DNA of 64,000 nt from Duganella sp. OV510 (lineage in GTDB: Bacteria > Pseudomonadota > Gammaproteobacteria > Burkholderiales > Burkholderiaceae_D): NCBI RefSeq assembly GCF_900100205.1, contig NZ_FNEQ01000004.1, positions 372,001-436,000 on the forward strand, written 5' to 3'. The translations under genes were made by a program, and so were the position numbers. Below the pieces are notes generated by a model. It ran no database searches and was not told the origin of the DNA. It saw nothing but the letters and a program-made list of their open reading frames with translations. Positions 51,579 through 60,926 of the stretch are shown in pieces (the stretch's first letter is position 1; every line of letters starts with the position of its first letter).

Positions 51579-52304
51579 GTGAATATTACCCGCTCCTCGC
51601 CCGTGTGGCTGTTTGATCTCGATAACACGCTGCACAACGCCTCGCACGCCATCTTCCCCGCGATCATGGCTGGCATGAACACCTATCTCGCGCGCCTGCT
51701 GGGAGACGGCGTCACGCCCGCCAGCGACGAACTGGTGAACGCGACGCGCACGCTGTACTGGCAGCGCTACGGCGCCACCACACTGGGCGTGGTCAAGCAC
51801 CATGGCGTCAAGGCCGCGCACTTTCTTGATGAAACCCACCGCTTCGACGACCTGCATGCGATGATCCGCGCCGAGCGCGGACTGCGCCAGCTGCTGCGCC
51901 GCCTGCCCGGCCGCAAAATCCTGCTGACCAATGCGCCACACCGCTACTCGACACAAGTGCTGAAGCACCTGGGCTTGCAGCGCCACTTCCACCAGCACAT
52001 CGCGGTGGAAGCGATGACGGTGCACCGCCACATGCGTCCCAAGCCATCGAAGCTGATGCTGCGCAAGCTGATGCGCCGCCACCAGCTGACGCCGGCCCGC
52101 TGTGTGCTGGTCGAAGACACGCTGGCCAACCTGCGCAGCGCGCGCCAGCTCGGCATGCGCACCGCCTGGGTCACGCAGTACCTGACCATCGGCGACACCG
52201 CCGGCCTGGCGCATCCGCAAAAAAGGCTGATTCGCCCCGCTTATGTCGATGTCAAAGTAAAATCTGTCAGGAACCTGCCGTCACGCCTGCACCAGCTGCG
52301 CTGA
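51579..52304 (+). CDS. HAD-family pyrimidine 5'-nucleotidase
   Basis: A 241-residue HAD phosphatase of the yeast Sdt1/Phm8-like group. Motif I DLDNT with D13 and D15, motif II LLTNAP, motif III with K in MRPKPSK and motif IV VEDTLANL. It likely dephosphorylates pyrimidine monophosphates or similar metabolites. A GTG at 51579 is the start in the frame and gives the usual short lead before WLFDLDNT. It is upstream of slmA (25 bases), as in many Burkholderiales. Confidence 0.88.
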   Translation: MNITRSSPVWLFDLDNTLHNASHAIFPAIMAGMNTYLARLLGDGVTPASDELVNATRTLYWQRYGATTLGVVKHHGVKAAHFLDETHRFDDLHAMIRAERGLRQLLRRLPGRKILLTNAPHRYSTQVLKHLGLQRHFHQHIAVEAMTVHRHMRPKPSKLMLRKLMRRHQLTPARCVLVEDTLANLRSARQLGMRTAWVTQYLTIGDTAGLAHPQKRLIRPAYVDVKVKSVRNLPSRLHQLR

Positions 52305-52329
52305 CCAACACTTTTAATCGCGAGATCAT

Positions 52330-52905
52330 ATGGCAAGCACACCGCCAGGCCAGCGCCGTTTGCAGATACTGCAGGCGCTGGCGGAGATGCTGGAACAACC
52401 CAAGGGCGACAAGATCACCACCGCTGCGCTGGCGCGCAAGCTGGAGTTTTCCGAAGCCGCGCTGTACCGGCACTTCGCCAGCAAGGCGCAGATGTTCGAG
52501 GGACTGATCGAGTTCATCGAATCGACGGTGTTCGGCCTGATTAACCAGATCGCCGAGCGCCAGAGCGACGGCCTGGCGCAGACACGCGATATCGTCGGCA
52601 TGCTGCTCAACTTCGCCAGCCAGAATCCCGGCATGGCGCGGGTGCTGATCGGCGACGCGCTGGTCAACGAGGACGAGCGCCTGCAACTGCGCATGAACCA
52701 GTTTTATGACCGCGTCGAGCTGGCGCTGAAACAGGCCTTGCGCCTGGCCGCCAGCGAAGGGCAGGCACACGAAGCGGATAGCACCGCGCGCGCGGCGATG
52801 CTGACCAGCTTCGTCATCGGCCGCTGGCACCGTTATGCCAAGAGCGGCTTCAAGCACAATCCGTCGCAGGACGCGGCGCTGCACATCACGTTACTGCTCT
52901 CGTAA
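52330..52905 (+). CDS. slmA: nucleoid occlusion factor SlmA (TetR family)
   Basis: A 191-residue TetR-like protein. N-terminal HTH (about 28–50: ITTAALARKLEFSEAALYRHFASK), ending FIGRWHRYAKSGFKHNP typical of SlmA. It binds nucleoid sites and blocks FtsZ ring assembly over DNA. Its TAA overlaps the ATG of pabBC by one base (TAATG at 52903–52907). Confidence 0.92.
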   Translation: MASTPPGQRRLQILQALAEMLEQPKGDKITTAALARKLEFSEAALYRHFASKAQMFEGLIEFIESTVFGLINQIAERQSDGLAQTRDIVGMLLNFASQNPGMARVLIGDALVNEDERLQLRMNQFYDRVELALKQALRLAASEGQAHEADSTARAAMLTSFVIGRWHRYAKSGFKHNPSQDAALHITLLLS

Positions 52906-54773
52906 TGAACACCGAAGTCTTCGCCCTGCTGGACGACGCCAGCCCGGAAGCCGCGCTGTCAGGCGGCCGTTCGCGCCTGTACACCGGCCACACCGGCACG
53001 CTGCGCTGCGACGACATCGCCGCCTGGCCGCAACTGCTGGAGCAGATGCAGGCGGCATTGGCGCGCGGCGAATACGCGGTCACCGTGTGCGCGTACGAAC
53101 TTGGCGAAGCGCTGCTGGCACTGACACCGCCAGCCGCCGCGCCGCGCAGCGCATCAGCGCCCGCCAGTGCGCCGATGCCACCGCTGGCGCGGGTGCTGCT
53201 GTTCCGCGACTGCGCGCTGCTGTCGTCCACCGAAGTCGGCGACTGGCTGGCCGCCCGCTCCTTCCCGATCGACCGGCCGGCCGGTGTGGCCAACATTCAG
53301 CCGAACATCGATCAGGAAGCGTTTAGCGCCGCCCTGGCGCGCATCCACGACTACATTGCGGCTGGCGACACCTACCAGGTCAATTACACCTTCAGGCTGC
53401 GTTTTGACACGTTTGGCGGCATCCATGCCTTGTATGCCCGCTTGCGTGGCCGCCAGCCGGTCCCTTACGGCGCGCTGATCGCGCTGGACGACGGCAGCGC
53501 CGTGCTGTCGCTGTCGCCCGAGCTGTTCGTGCGCCATGCAGACGGTGAACTGACCGCGCGCCCGATGAAAGGCACAGCCCCGGCCGCGCCGCCGAAGCAG
53601 CAGGCGGAAAACATCCTGCGCGCCACCAACCTCGCCGCCGATCCCAAGAACCGCGCCGAGAACCTGATGATCGTCGACCTGCTGCGCAACGACATCGCCC
53701 GCGTCGCCGTCACCGGCAGCGTCGACGTGCCCGCGCTGTTCGAGGTGCACCGCTATGCCAGCGTGCTGCAGATGACCTCCACCATCACCGCGCGGCAGCG
53801 CGACGACGTCACACTGGCCGACATCTTCGATGCGCTCTACCCGTGCGGCTCAATCACCGGCGCACCGAAACGCCGCACCATGGAAATCATCCGCGAGCTG
53901 GAACCGGATGCGCGCGGCATCTACACCGGCGCCATCGGCTGGTTCGATCCACGCGCTGATGGCAAGGTTGGTAACTTCTGCATGTCGGTGCCGATCCGCA
54001 CGCTGACCTTGCAGCCTCCCGGCGCGGACGGCGTGCAGCGCGGCGAGATGGGCGTCGGCGCCGGCATCGTCTTCGACAGCGACGCCAGCGCCGAATACGC
54101 CGAGTGCCAGCTCAAGGCGCGCTTCCTCACCGGCCTGCAACACGATTTTGAACTCTTCGAAACGATGCGCGCCACGCCGGCCGGCGGCGTGCGCCATCGC
54201 GCGCGCCACCTGAAACGGCTGGCGGCATCAGCGGCCTACTTCGGCTTCCCCTGGGATGAGAACGCTGCTGCTGCTTATCTGGACACCGCCTGCGCCATGC
54301 TGGAGCCGCAGCACGCCGCCTACCGCCTGCGGCTCGCACTCAGCGACGCCGGCGCGTTCTCGGTGCAGCACGCGCCGCTGACGCCATTGGCCGAGCCGGT
54401 ACGCGTGCTGCTGGCCGAAGACCACAGCAGCAGCGCCGACCTGTTCCTGCGTCACAAAACCAGCATTCGCCAGCGCTACGACGCCGCCTGGCGCGACGCC
54501 GAAGCGCAAGGCGCGTTCGACACCCTGTTCTTCAATGAACGCGGTGAATTGACCGAGGGCGGCCGCAGCAACGTCTTCGTCCGCATCAACGGCCAATGGC
54601 TTACGCCACCGCTGAGCGCCGGCGTGCTGCCGGGCGTGATGCGCGGCGTGCTGCTGGACGATCCGGACTGGCACGCCAGCGAAGCCGTCATCACCCGCGC
54701 GATGCTGGACAGCGCCGACGAGATCATCCTCTGCAACGCGCTGCGCGGCGCGCTGCGGGCGACGCTCGCCTAA
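52905..54773 (+). CDS. fused aminodeoxychorismate synthase component I and 4-amino-4-deoxychorismate lyase
   Basis: A 622-residue fusion. The first 410 residues are PabB: a degenerate N-terminal lobe, YQVNYTFRLRFD, RPMKGTAPA (with the PabB-type MKGT lysine motif), RAENLMIVDLLRNDIARV, GSITGAPKRRTMEIIRELE and GVGAGIVFDSDASAEY. The last 200 residues are a PLP-dependent class IV aminotransferase fold (PabC): HKTSIRQRYDAAW contains the likely PLP lysine, then ERGELTEGGRSNVFV and LPGVMRGVLL. Together they make p-aminobenzoate from aminodeoxychorismate for folate. PabA (glutaminase) is not here. The stop shares CTAA with the convergent AraC gene (54770–54773). Confidence 0.92.
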   Translation: MNTEVFALLDDASPEAALSGGRSRLYTGHTGTLRCDDIAAWPQLLEQMQAALARGEYAVTVCAYELGEALLALTPPAAAPRSASAPASAPMPPLARVLLFRDCALLSSTEVGDWLAARSFPIDRPAGVANIQPNIDQEAFSAALARIHDYIAAGDTYQVNYTFRLRFDTFGGIHALYARLRGRQPVPYGALIALDDGSAVLSLSPELFVRHADGELTARPMKGTAPAAPPKQQAENILRATNLAADPKNRAENLMIVDLLRNDIARVAVTGSVDVPALFEVHRYASVLQMTSTITARQRDDVTLADIFDALYPCGSITGAPKRRTMEIIRELEPDARGIYTGAIGWFDPRADGKVGNFCMSVPIRTLTLQPPGADGVQRGEMGVGAGIVFDSDASAEYAECQLKARFLTGLQHDFELFETMRATPAGGVRHRARHLKRLAASAAYFGFPWDENAAAAYLDTACAMLEPQHAAYRLRLALSDAGAFSVQHAPLTPLAEPVRVLLAEDHSSSADLFLRHKTSIRQRYDAAWRDAEAQGAFDTLFFNERGELTEGGRSNVFVRINGQWLTPPLSAGVLPGVMRGVLLDDPDWHASEAVITRAMLDSADEIILCNALRGALRATLA

Positions 54774-55648
54774 CTGGCCAGGCGCAGCCGGCTGGCATCC
54801 TTTGCCGGCGATGCGCCGAACAGGCGCGAATAGTCACGGCTGAACTGCGACGGACTATCGTAACCAACGTGATAGCCGGCGTTGGCGGCATCCAGACCAT
54901 CGCTGACCATCAACCGGCGCGCTTCCTGCATCCGCAGCTGGGTGCGGAATTCCAGCGGACTCATTGCCGTCATGGCCTTGAAGTGTTCATGGAATGCCGA
55001 CCGGCTCATGCCGGCGATGCCGGCCAGGTCATCAATGCGCCAGCCATCCTTGAAGTGCGCGCGTATCCACAGGATGGCGCGGGCGATCTGGCTCTGGCGG
55101 CTATCGGCCTGCGTCAGCGCGTAGATCGCGCCGCCATTCGGACCGGTCAGCAGCCGGTAGAGGATTTCGCGCACCGCCAGCGGCGCCAGTGCGGCAATAT
55201 CGTCCGGCGTATCCAGCAGCCCGACCAGCCGCGTGGCCGCATCCAACAGTCCAGGCGTCATCTGATTCAGCGTCAGGCCGGCCGCCGGCACGCTTTCCGC
55301 AGGCTGTGGATAGTTAAGCGCCAGCTCCCCGAGGTCGGCCGCATCGAGATCCAGCTGGATGCTCATGTAGGGATGCGTCACGCTGGCCTCGATCACCGTG
55401 CCCATGACAGGCAGGCCGACCGACGCCACCAGATAGCTGCTCGGATCGTAATGGAATACGCTGGCGCCCAGCGTGGCGCGCTTGCGGCCCTGCGCCACAA
55501 AGCAGGCAGTCGGTTCGTACACCACCGGCATCGGCAAGGTCGGCGCGGAGCATCGGATAAGCTTCAGGCCGGGAATGGCGCAGGCAAACGTGCCATCCTC
55601 CGGCGCGTGCCGGGCAATTGCGTCGCGGAATGATGGAAGTTGGGTCAT
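54770..55648 (-). CDS. AraC-family regulator (YqhC-like)
   Basis: A 292-residue protein. An N-terminal AraC_N effector domain (about 15–165: VVYEPTACFVAQGRKRATLG, DPSSYLVASVGLPV) and a C-terminal double HTH (IDDLAGIAGMSRSAFHEHFKAMTAMSPLEFRTQLRMQEARRLM in part, then GYHVGYDSPSQFSRDYSRLFG). E. coli YqhC controls the aldehyde reductases YqhD and DkgA. This gene is divergent from an aldo/keto reductase (118 bases apart), which suits the same job: aldehyde stress. No operator is obvious. Confidence 0.88.
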   Translation of the reverse strand: MTQLPSFRDAIARHAPEDGTFACAIPGLKLIRCSAPTLPMPVVYEPTACFVAQGRKRATLGASVFHYDPSSYLVASVGLPVMGTVIEASVTHPYMSIQLDLDAADLGELALNYPQPAESVPAAGLTLNQMTPGLLDAATRLVGLLDTPDDIAALAPLAVREILYRLLTGPNGGAIYALTQADSRQSQIARAILWIRAHFKDGWRIDDLAGIAGMSRSAFHEHFKAMTAMSPLEFRTQLRMQEARRLMVSDGLDAANAGYHVGYDSPSQFSRDYSRLFGASPAKDASRLRLAS

Positions 55649-55766
55649 CCGCCATTATGTGCACGTGCGGAGGATCGTGCAAGCTTTGCGGAAGATCCTG
55701 CTACCGCTGCCAGGCCCGCAAGCACGAAAATGGTCGTCATCAACACCCACCCTGAGGAGATTTCTG

Positions 55767-56834
55767 ATGACGACCAAACTTGACCAATACCGCCTGCTCG
55801 GCCGTTCCGGCCTGCGTGTTTCGCCGCTGTCGCTGGGCACCATGACCTTCGGCTCCGACTGGGGCTGGGGCGCCGATGACGCCGAAGCGCGGCGCATCTT
55901 CGATGCCTATGTCGACCGTGGCGGCAACTTCATCGACACGTCGGTCAACTACACCAATGGCGCCTCCGAGCGGATACTCGGCAGCTTTGTCAAAGACCAG
56001 CGGGACCGCCTGGTGCTGGCCACCAAGTTCACCATGGCGCGTGATCCGTCCAACATCAACTCCGGCGGCAATCATCGTTACAACATGGTGCGCTCGGTGG
56101 AAACCAGCCTGCGCCAGCTGGACACCGACCGCATCGACCTGCTGTATGTGCACGCATGGGATTTCACCACCCGTCCCGATGAAGTGATGCGCGCACTGGA
56201 TGATCTGGTACGCGCCGGCAAAGTGCTGTATCTGGGCATCTGCAACACGCCGGCGTGGCGCGTGGCCGAGCTGCAAACGCTGGCGGACCTGCGTGGCTGG
56301 TCACCTCTGGTGGCGCTGCAAATCGAATACAGCCTGGTCGAACGCACGGTCGAACATGAGCTGCTACCGATGGCGCAGTCCATGGGTCTCGGTGTGTTGC
56401 CGTGGTCGCCATTGGGCGGCGGCATCCTGACCGGCAAGTACAGCCGCAAGGATCTGTCCGATGACAACGGTGCCGATGTCGCCAATGACCGCAAGGGCGT
56501 GATTGCCTCCACCGGCCATCTGAACCAGCGCTCGCTGGATATCGCCGAGGTGGTGGGCCAGGTCGCCGCAGAGCTGGGCGTTTCGCCCTCGCAGGTCGCC
56601 ATCGCCTGGACGCTGACGCATCCGGCCATCGTCTCGCCGCTGATCGGCGCCCGCACGGTTGCCCAGGCCGAAGACAATCTCGGCGCGCTGGACGTGGTGC
56701 TCAGCGAAGACCAGCTGGCGCGCCTGAACGCCGCCAGCGCACCGGCGCCGATCTTCCCGGACCGCTTCATCGGCCGCCCGATGGCGCAGCAGCTGATCTT
56801 TGGCACGTCCCAGGTAAGCCAGCGCCGCCTATAA
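55767..56834 (+). CDS. aldo/keto reductase
   Basis: A 355-residue NADPH-dependent reductase of the AKR TIM-barrel family. Catalytic set: D57, Y62, K87 and the histidine in LLYVHAWD. Active-site and cofactor segments include SLGTMTFGSDWGWG and IGARTVAQAEDNLGALDVVLS. It reduces aldehydes or ketones; the substrate is unknown, but the adjacent YqhC-like regulator suggests toxic aldehydes. GAGGAG upstream of the ATG at 55767 fixes the start. The 3' end overlaps the DUF1428 gene by 6 bases. Confidence 0.9.
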   Translation: MTTKLDQYRLLGRSGLRVSPLSLGTMTFGSDWGWGADDAEARRIFDAYVDRGGNFIDTSVNYTNGASERILGSFVKDQRDRLVLATKFTMARDPSNINSGGNHRYNMVRSVETSLRQLDTDRIDLLYVHAWDFTTRPDEVMRALDDLVRAGKVLYLGICNTPAWRVAELQTLADLRGWSPLVALQIEYSLVERTVEHELLPMAQSMGLGVLPWSPLGGGILTGKYSRKDLSDDNGADVANDRKGVIASTGHLNQRSLDIAEVVGQVAAELGVSPSQVAIAWTLTHPAIVSPLIGARTVAQAEDNLGALDVVLSEDQLARLNAASAPAPIFPDRFIGRPMAQQLIFGTSQVSQRRL

Positions 56835-57188
56835 GTCGACGATCATCTCGAAACCGCCGTAAATCATGCGCTTGCCGTCGAAGGGCATGTTGGCGGGATC
56901 CATGAAGGCAAGGACGCGTGGATCTTTCATGACCTTGTCGTTGATTTCGTCCCGCTTGGCGCGTGATTCGTAAGTGATCCAGGAGAACACCACCAGCTCG
57001 CCTTCCTGCAGCTGCACGCTGAGCGGGAAGGATGTCAGCTTGCCGGGCGGAACGTCGTCGCCGATAGTTTCGCGGAATTCCAGCGCGCCGTATTCCTTCC
57101 ACACCGGGCCGCATGCAAGCGACATTTTCTTGTACGCCTCAAGCTTATCCTTGGGTACCGGAACCACAAACCCGTCTACGTATGCCAT
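56829..57188 (-). CDS. DUF1428 family protein
   Basis: A 119-residue dimeric alpha/beta-barrel-like protein: MAYVDGFVVPVPKDKLEAYKKM, YGALEFRETIGDDVPPGKLTSF, VVFSWITYESRAKRDEINDKVM and MPFDGKRMIYGGFE, all DUF1428 hallmarks. The fold is that of small ABM-like monooxygenase or binding proteins; function is unknown. AAGGAG upstream of the ATG at 57188 fixes the start. It follows ftrA by 25 bases on the same strand. Confidence 0.88.
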   Translation of the reverse strand: MAYVDGFVVPVPKDKLEAYKKMSLACGPVWKEYGALEFRETIGDDVPPGKLTSFPLSVQLQEGELVVFSWITYESRAKRDEINDKVMKDPRVLAFMDPANMPFDGKRMIYGGFEMIVDL

Positions 57189-57213
57189 GGCCGTCTCCTT
57201 GATGGTGAGGCGC

Positions 57214-58167
57214 CTAGCGTAGCACGAAGCGTTTCCGGTAAGCGCCCGGTGTGGTGGCGGTGAGACGACGGAAATGGTGGCGCAGCGTTTCCTCGGAGCC
57301 GAAGCCGGCACGCTCGGCAATCTGCGCCAGCGGCACATCCGGTTCCTCCAGCAAATCCTTGACGATGGCCACGCGCTCGCGGATCAGCCACTCTACCGGG
57401 CCGAGGCCGGTGGCCTGCTGGAACTGGCGCTGCAAGGTGCGCGGACTCATCGCCGCGCGTTCGGCCATGCTGGCCACCGTATGCGGCTGCGCCGGATGGC
57501 TGCGCAGCCAGTCCATCAGGCGCGACAGCCGGCCCTGCTCGCCCTGCGCCATCGGACGCGGCAGGAATTGCGCCTGGCCGCCCTCACGATGTGGCGCCAC
57601 GACCAGCCGTTGCGCCACCAGGTTGCCGATCCTGGCGCCATGGTCGCGCCGCACCAGATGCAGCAGCATATCCAGTCCGGCGGCCGAGCCGGCGGCGGTG
57701 ATAACTTGTCCGTTATCCACATACAGATGGTCGGGCTGTACCTCGATGTGCGGATAACGTTGCGCCAGGCGTTCGGCATAGCGCCAGTGGGTGGTGGCAC
57801 GCTGGCCGTCCAGCACGCCGGCGGCAGCCAGCACGAACACGCCCGAGCAAATCGAACACAGCCGCGTGCCGCGTGCGTGGGCAGCGCGTAACCACGCCAG
57901 CAATTGCGGCGGCGGTGCTTCATCCGCATCGCGCCAGCCGGGGATGACGATGGTGTCGGCGCGCGCCAGCAAATCCGGCGCGTAAGGCGCCTGCACAGTG
58001 ATGCCGCCGGCCGCACGGATCGGACCTTCCTCCACCGCGCAGACCGCAAATTCGTACCAATCCACGCCCAGCTCCGGACGCTCCAGCGCGAACAGTTCGA
58101 CCGTGCAGCCGAACTCGAAAGTGCACAGACGGTCGTAGGCTAGCGCCACAACGAGATGTTTTTTCAT
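57214..58167 (-). CDS. ftrA: GlxA/FtrA-family transcriptional regulator
   Basis: A 317-residue regulator. An N-terminal DJ-1/PfpI-like domain (about 5–175; IVIPGWRD, LCSICSGVFVLAAAGVLDG with the nucleophile-elbow cysteine in CSG, TTHWRYAERLA) is followed by an AraC HTH (VASMAERAAMSPRTLQRQFQQATG; LAQIAERAGFGSEETLRHHF). FtrA-type proteins often pair with a rhodanese, which is divergent here (91 bases). The likely signal is a reactive or sulfur species, an inference. Confidence 0.85.
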   Translation of the reverse strand: MKKHLVVALAYDRLCTFEFGCTVELFALERPELGVDWYEFAVCAVEEGPIRAAGGITVQAPYAPDLLARADTIVIPGWRDADEAPPPQLLAWLRAAHARGTRLCSICSGVFVLAAAGVLDGQRATTHWRYAERLAQRYPHIEVQPDHLYVDNGQVITAAGSAAGLDMLLHLVRRDHGARIGNLVAQRLVVAPHREGGQAQFLPRPMAQGEQGRLSRLMDWLRSHPAQPHTVASMAERAAMSPRTLQRQFQQATGLGPVEWLIRERVAIVKDLLEEPDVPLAQIAERAGFGSEETLRHHFRRLTATTPGAYRKRFVLR

Positions 58168-58258
58168 GGCGCAATCTTACCGTAGATTGGCATTCGCGCC
58201 ACTTCTTGCCATGAAGGGGCGGCAGCACAATGAGCGCTCAACCTCAAAGGAGTATCCG

Positions 58259-58684
58259 ATGTCACTCGTTACCACCATTACTGCCGCCGACAGCGCCGCC
58301 GCGCTGGCCCATTTTGAAGCCAGCTTCCGCTACGAAACCGATTGCTGGGACGTGCACGACGCCCTGCATAACGGCCAGCAGGATTTTGTGCTGCTCGATG
58401 TGCGTGGAACGGAAAAATACGCCGCCGGCCACGTGCCCGGCGCGCTGGATCTGGCGCATCGCAAGATTATCGGCTCGAAGATCGCCGAATTTCCAGCCGA
58501 CACGCTGTTCGTGGTGTACTGCGCCGGCCCGCATTGCAATGGCGCCGCACGCGCCGCCGTCCGGCTGGCGCAGCTGGGACGCCCGGTCAAGGTCATGCCG
58601 GGTGGAATTACCGGCTGGCTGGATGAAGGCTTTGCCCTGAGCGCCCCGGCAAACGGGCGCGACAATCAGACTGCGGCGCTATAG
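58259..58684 (+). CDS. rhodanese-like sulfurtransferase
   Basis: A 141-residue single-domain rhodanese. The N-terminal DVHDALHNGQ, FVLLDVRGTEKYAAGHVPGAL, and the active-site loop CAGPHCNG with nucleophile C88 and a second cysteine C93. It carries persulfide sulfur in the cytosol. AAAGGAG upstream fixes the ATG at 58259. It is divergent from ftrA and probably regulated by it. Confidence 0.88.
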   Translation: MSLVTTITAADSAAALAHFEASFRYETDCWDVHDALHNGQQDFVLLDVRGTEKYAAGHVPGALDLAHRKIIGSKIAEFPADTLFVVYCAGPHCNGAARAAVRLAQLGRPVKVMPGGITGWLDEGFALSAPANGRDNQTAAL

Positions 58685-58720
58685 ACTGCGGCTGTTTGTC
58701 ACCGAAGGGAAGGATACGCA

Positions 58721-59155
58721 ATGCAAAAGATACGTCACCGATGGACCGCCTTCGCCATGCTGATGGCCATGGCCGGCATCGCCGCAGCCAGTGCCGACAC
58801 GACGCCCAAGCCGGGCGGTGTGTATCGACTGAAGCCTGGCATCTATGTCGCGGAAGGTTCGGAATGCAGCGCCCCGGCCAACGCCGCCATCCGCCGCTAC
58901 GACGGCAAGGGGATCTCGACTGCGCATACCCACGCCTGCAAGGCCAGGGTGAGCAAGCGCCGGGGCAATCAATATACGGTGGATCAGTCCTGCATCGATG
59001 CTGGCACCGGCACAGCGCCGCGCCAGATCCAGCATCAACAGGTGACGGTGGAAAATGCGCTGACCTTCAAGCAAAACATCGCCGGCAATGTCACCTCCTA
59101 TCGCTACTGCCCGATCAGGGAGTTGCCGGCCGACTTGCGCAAGGCCGCGCGCTGA
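58721..59155 (+). CDS. exported protein of unknown function
   Basis: 144 residues. A signal peptide (MQKIRHRWTAFAMLMAMAGIAAASA) is followed by a basic soluble domain with four cysteines (ECSAPAN, HACKARV, QSCIDAGT, YRYCPIREL), which could form two disulfides in the periplasm. GGGAAGGA is a good ribosome site. I see no known family. It starts 36 bases after the rhodanese stop. Confidence 0.65.
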   Translation: MQKIRHRWTAFAMLMAMAGIAAASADTTPKPGGVYRLKPGIYVAEGSECSAPANAAIRRYDGKGISTAHTHACKARVSKRRGNQYTVDQSCIDAGTGTAPRQIQHQQVTVENALTFKQNIAGNVTSYRYCPIRELPADLRKAAR

Positions 59156-59156
59156 A

Positions 59157-59762
59157 TCAGGAGCCCAGCGCTTTTTCGATGGCGCCAACCAGCTGCTTGT
59201 CGTTTGGCGTGACCTTGCTGCCGAAGTTGTTGACCACATTGCCATGGCGGTCGATCAGGTATTTATGGAAGTTCCAGGCCGGCGCCTTGCCGGTCACCTT
59301 GATCAGGTTGGCGAACAGCGGATTAGGCTCCTTGCCCGACACCACCGACTTGGCAAACATCGGGAACTTCACGCCGTAGGTGTTGTAGCAGAAATCGGCG
59401 ATTTCCTTGCTGCTGCCTGGCTCCTGCTGGCCGAAATCGTTCGATGGGAAGCCCAGCACCACCAGGCCCTTGCCGCTGTACTTGGCGTACAGGCTTTCCA
59501 GACCCTCGTACTGGTTGGTGAAACCGCAGTAGCTGGCGGTGTTAACCACCAGAATCACCTTGCCCGAGTACTGGCACAGGTCTTGCGGCGCATCGTCCTG
59601 CAAACGCTTGAAATTTTGCTTGAGGATGGCCGGGCAGCTTGCTGGCGCCGACGTCGCCGCAGCGGCAGCCGGCGTGGCGGCTGGGGCTTGCGCGAACGCC
59701 GAGGCGCTGGCCAGCATGGTCAGCGAGGAAACGAAGCACAGTTGGGCGAAGGTCTTGGACAT
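59157..59762 (-). CDS. glutathione peroxidase family protein, exported
   Basis: 201 residues. An N-terminal signal (about 1–25) and an Ala/Pro linker precede the GPx fold: C79 in NTASYCGFTNQYEGLE, Q113 in GFPSNDFGQQEPG, W163 and N164 in PAWNFHKYL. C125 in DFCYNTYG is a likely resolving cysteine, so it is probably thioredoxin-type rather than glutathione-type. It reduces peroxides in the periplasm. The gap to the previous convergent stop is 1 base. Confidence 0.88.
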   Translation of the reverse strand: MSKTFAQLCFVSSLTMLASASAFAQAPAATPAAAAATSAPASCPAILKQNFKRLQDDAPQDLCQYSGKVILVVNTASYCGFTNQYEGLESLYAKYSGKGLVVLGFPSNDFGQQEPGSSKEIADFCYNTYGVKFPMFAKSVVSGKEPNPLFANLIKVTGKAPAWNFHKYLIDRHGNVVNNFGSKVTPNDKQLVGAIEKALGS

Positions 59763-59888
59763 GGTGTCGGGCCAGAAAGAATAGGAAAAAAACCATTCTA
59801 GTCCAATTTAGTTCCCCTCGCACGATTGATCCAGATTAAGCAAAATGCGCGGCTGCGCGATATCGTCATCCCACGTCGCGGAGGCGGT

Positions 59889-60926
59889 ATGCGTATCCTG
59901 TTGTCTTGGCTGTTGCTATGGTTCACCGGCGTCGCGCAGGCGCAGGTGATCCCCTTGCCGGCGCTGCGTGCCGGGCAGGTCAGCGTGTCCGGGCTGTCCT
60001 CCGGCGCCTATATGGCGGTGCAATTCCAGGTGGCGTTCTCGCGCACGGTCATCGGCGCCGGCATCGTCGCTGGCGGGCCTTACTTTTGCGCGCAAGGAAA
60101 CGCCCTGATCGCCACCACAGTTTGCAGCTGCAGCGAAGGCCTCCCCTGCCGCGTGCGTCCCGGCGGCACCGGCGTGCCGGCGCTGATCGCCCTCACCGAC
60201 TGGTTTGCCGCCTCGCGCACCATCGATCCCCCCAGCGCGCTGGGGGGCCACCGCATCTGGATGTTTTCCGGCAGCCTGGACACTGTCGTGCCGCAAGCAG
60301 TCAGCAACGACCTGCTGAGCTACTACCGCCATTACATCGACGCCAGCCGCATCGCCTACAAGCGCAACCTCGCCGCCGAACATGCGATCCCCACCGACAG
60401 CTACGGCAATGCCTGTTCAGCGCTTGGCACGCCCTACATCAACAACTGCAACTACGACGCGGCCGGCGAAATGCTGAACTGGATCTATGGCCCGCTGGCG
60501 GCGCGCAGCAGCACGCTGTCCGGCCGTTTCATCGCCTTCGACCAGTCGGAATTCATCGCCGTGCCGGCGTGGCACGGCATGGCGGACGTCGGCTACCTGT
60601 ACATCCCGCCATCCTGTGAAAGCGGCGGATGCCGGCTACATGTGGCTTTCCACGGCTGCCAGCAAAGCCCGGCCAATATCGGCACACTGTTCGTGCGCCA
60701 CGCCGGTTACAACGCCTGGGCCGACAACAATCGGTTGCTGGTGCTGTATCCGCAAACCTCGGCCACCGCCGCCAATCCCAAGGCATGCTGGGACTGGTGG
60801 GGGCATGACGACACGCGCTACGCGCAAAAAAATGGCCGCCAGATGGCAGCCATCAAACACATGGTGGACCGCCTGACCGGCAGCCCCGCCCTCGTGCTTA
60901 TATGCCGCCGAGGCAGATGTACTTGA
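59889..60926 (+). CDS. exported PHB depolymerase-like esterase with permuted motif order
   Basis: A 345-residue enzyme with signal peptide MRILLSWLLLWFTGVAQA. The lipase box GLSSG (S37) lies near the N-terminus, then D131 in GSLDTVV and a candidate H165, and the oxyanion HGCQQ (H255) comes last. This order matches type 2 extracellular PHB depolymerases, a circular permutation of the usual order. About nine further cysteines suggest disulfides. GGAGG lies about 5 bases upstream of the ATG at 59889. The 3' end overlaps the convergent gabD by 29 bases, and the C-terminus (ICRRGRCT) may be a read-on tail. Confidence 0.82.
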   Translation: MRILLSWLLLWFTGVAQAQVIPLPALRAGQVSVSGLSSGAYMAVQFQVAFSRTVIGAGIVAGGPYFCAQGNALIATTVCSCSEGLPCRVRPGGTGVPALIALTDWFAASRTIDPPSALGGHRIWMFSGSLDTVVPQAVSNDLLSYYRHYIDASRIAYKRNLAAEHAIPTDSYGNACSALGTPYINNCNYDAAGEMLNWIYGPLAARSSTLSGRFIAFDQSEFIAVPAWHGMADVGYLYIPPSCESGGCRLHVAFHGCQQSPANIGTLFVRHAGYNAWADNNRLLVLYPQTSATAANPKACWDWWGHDDTRYAQKNGRQMAAIKHMVDRLTGSPALVLICRRGRCT

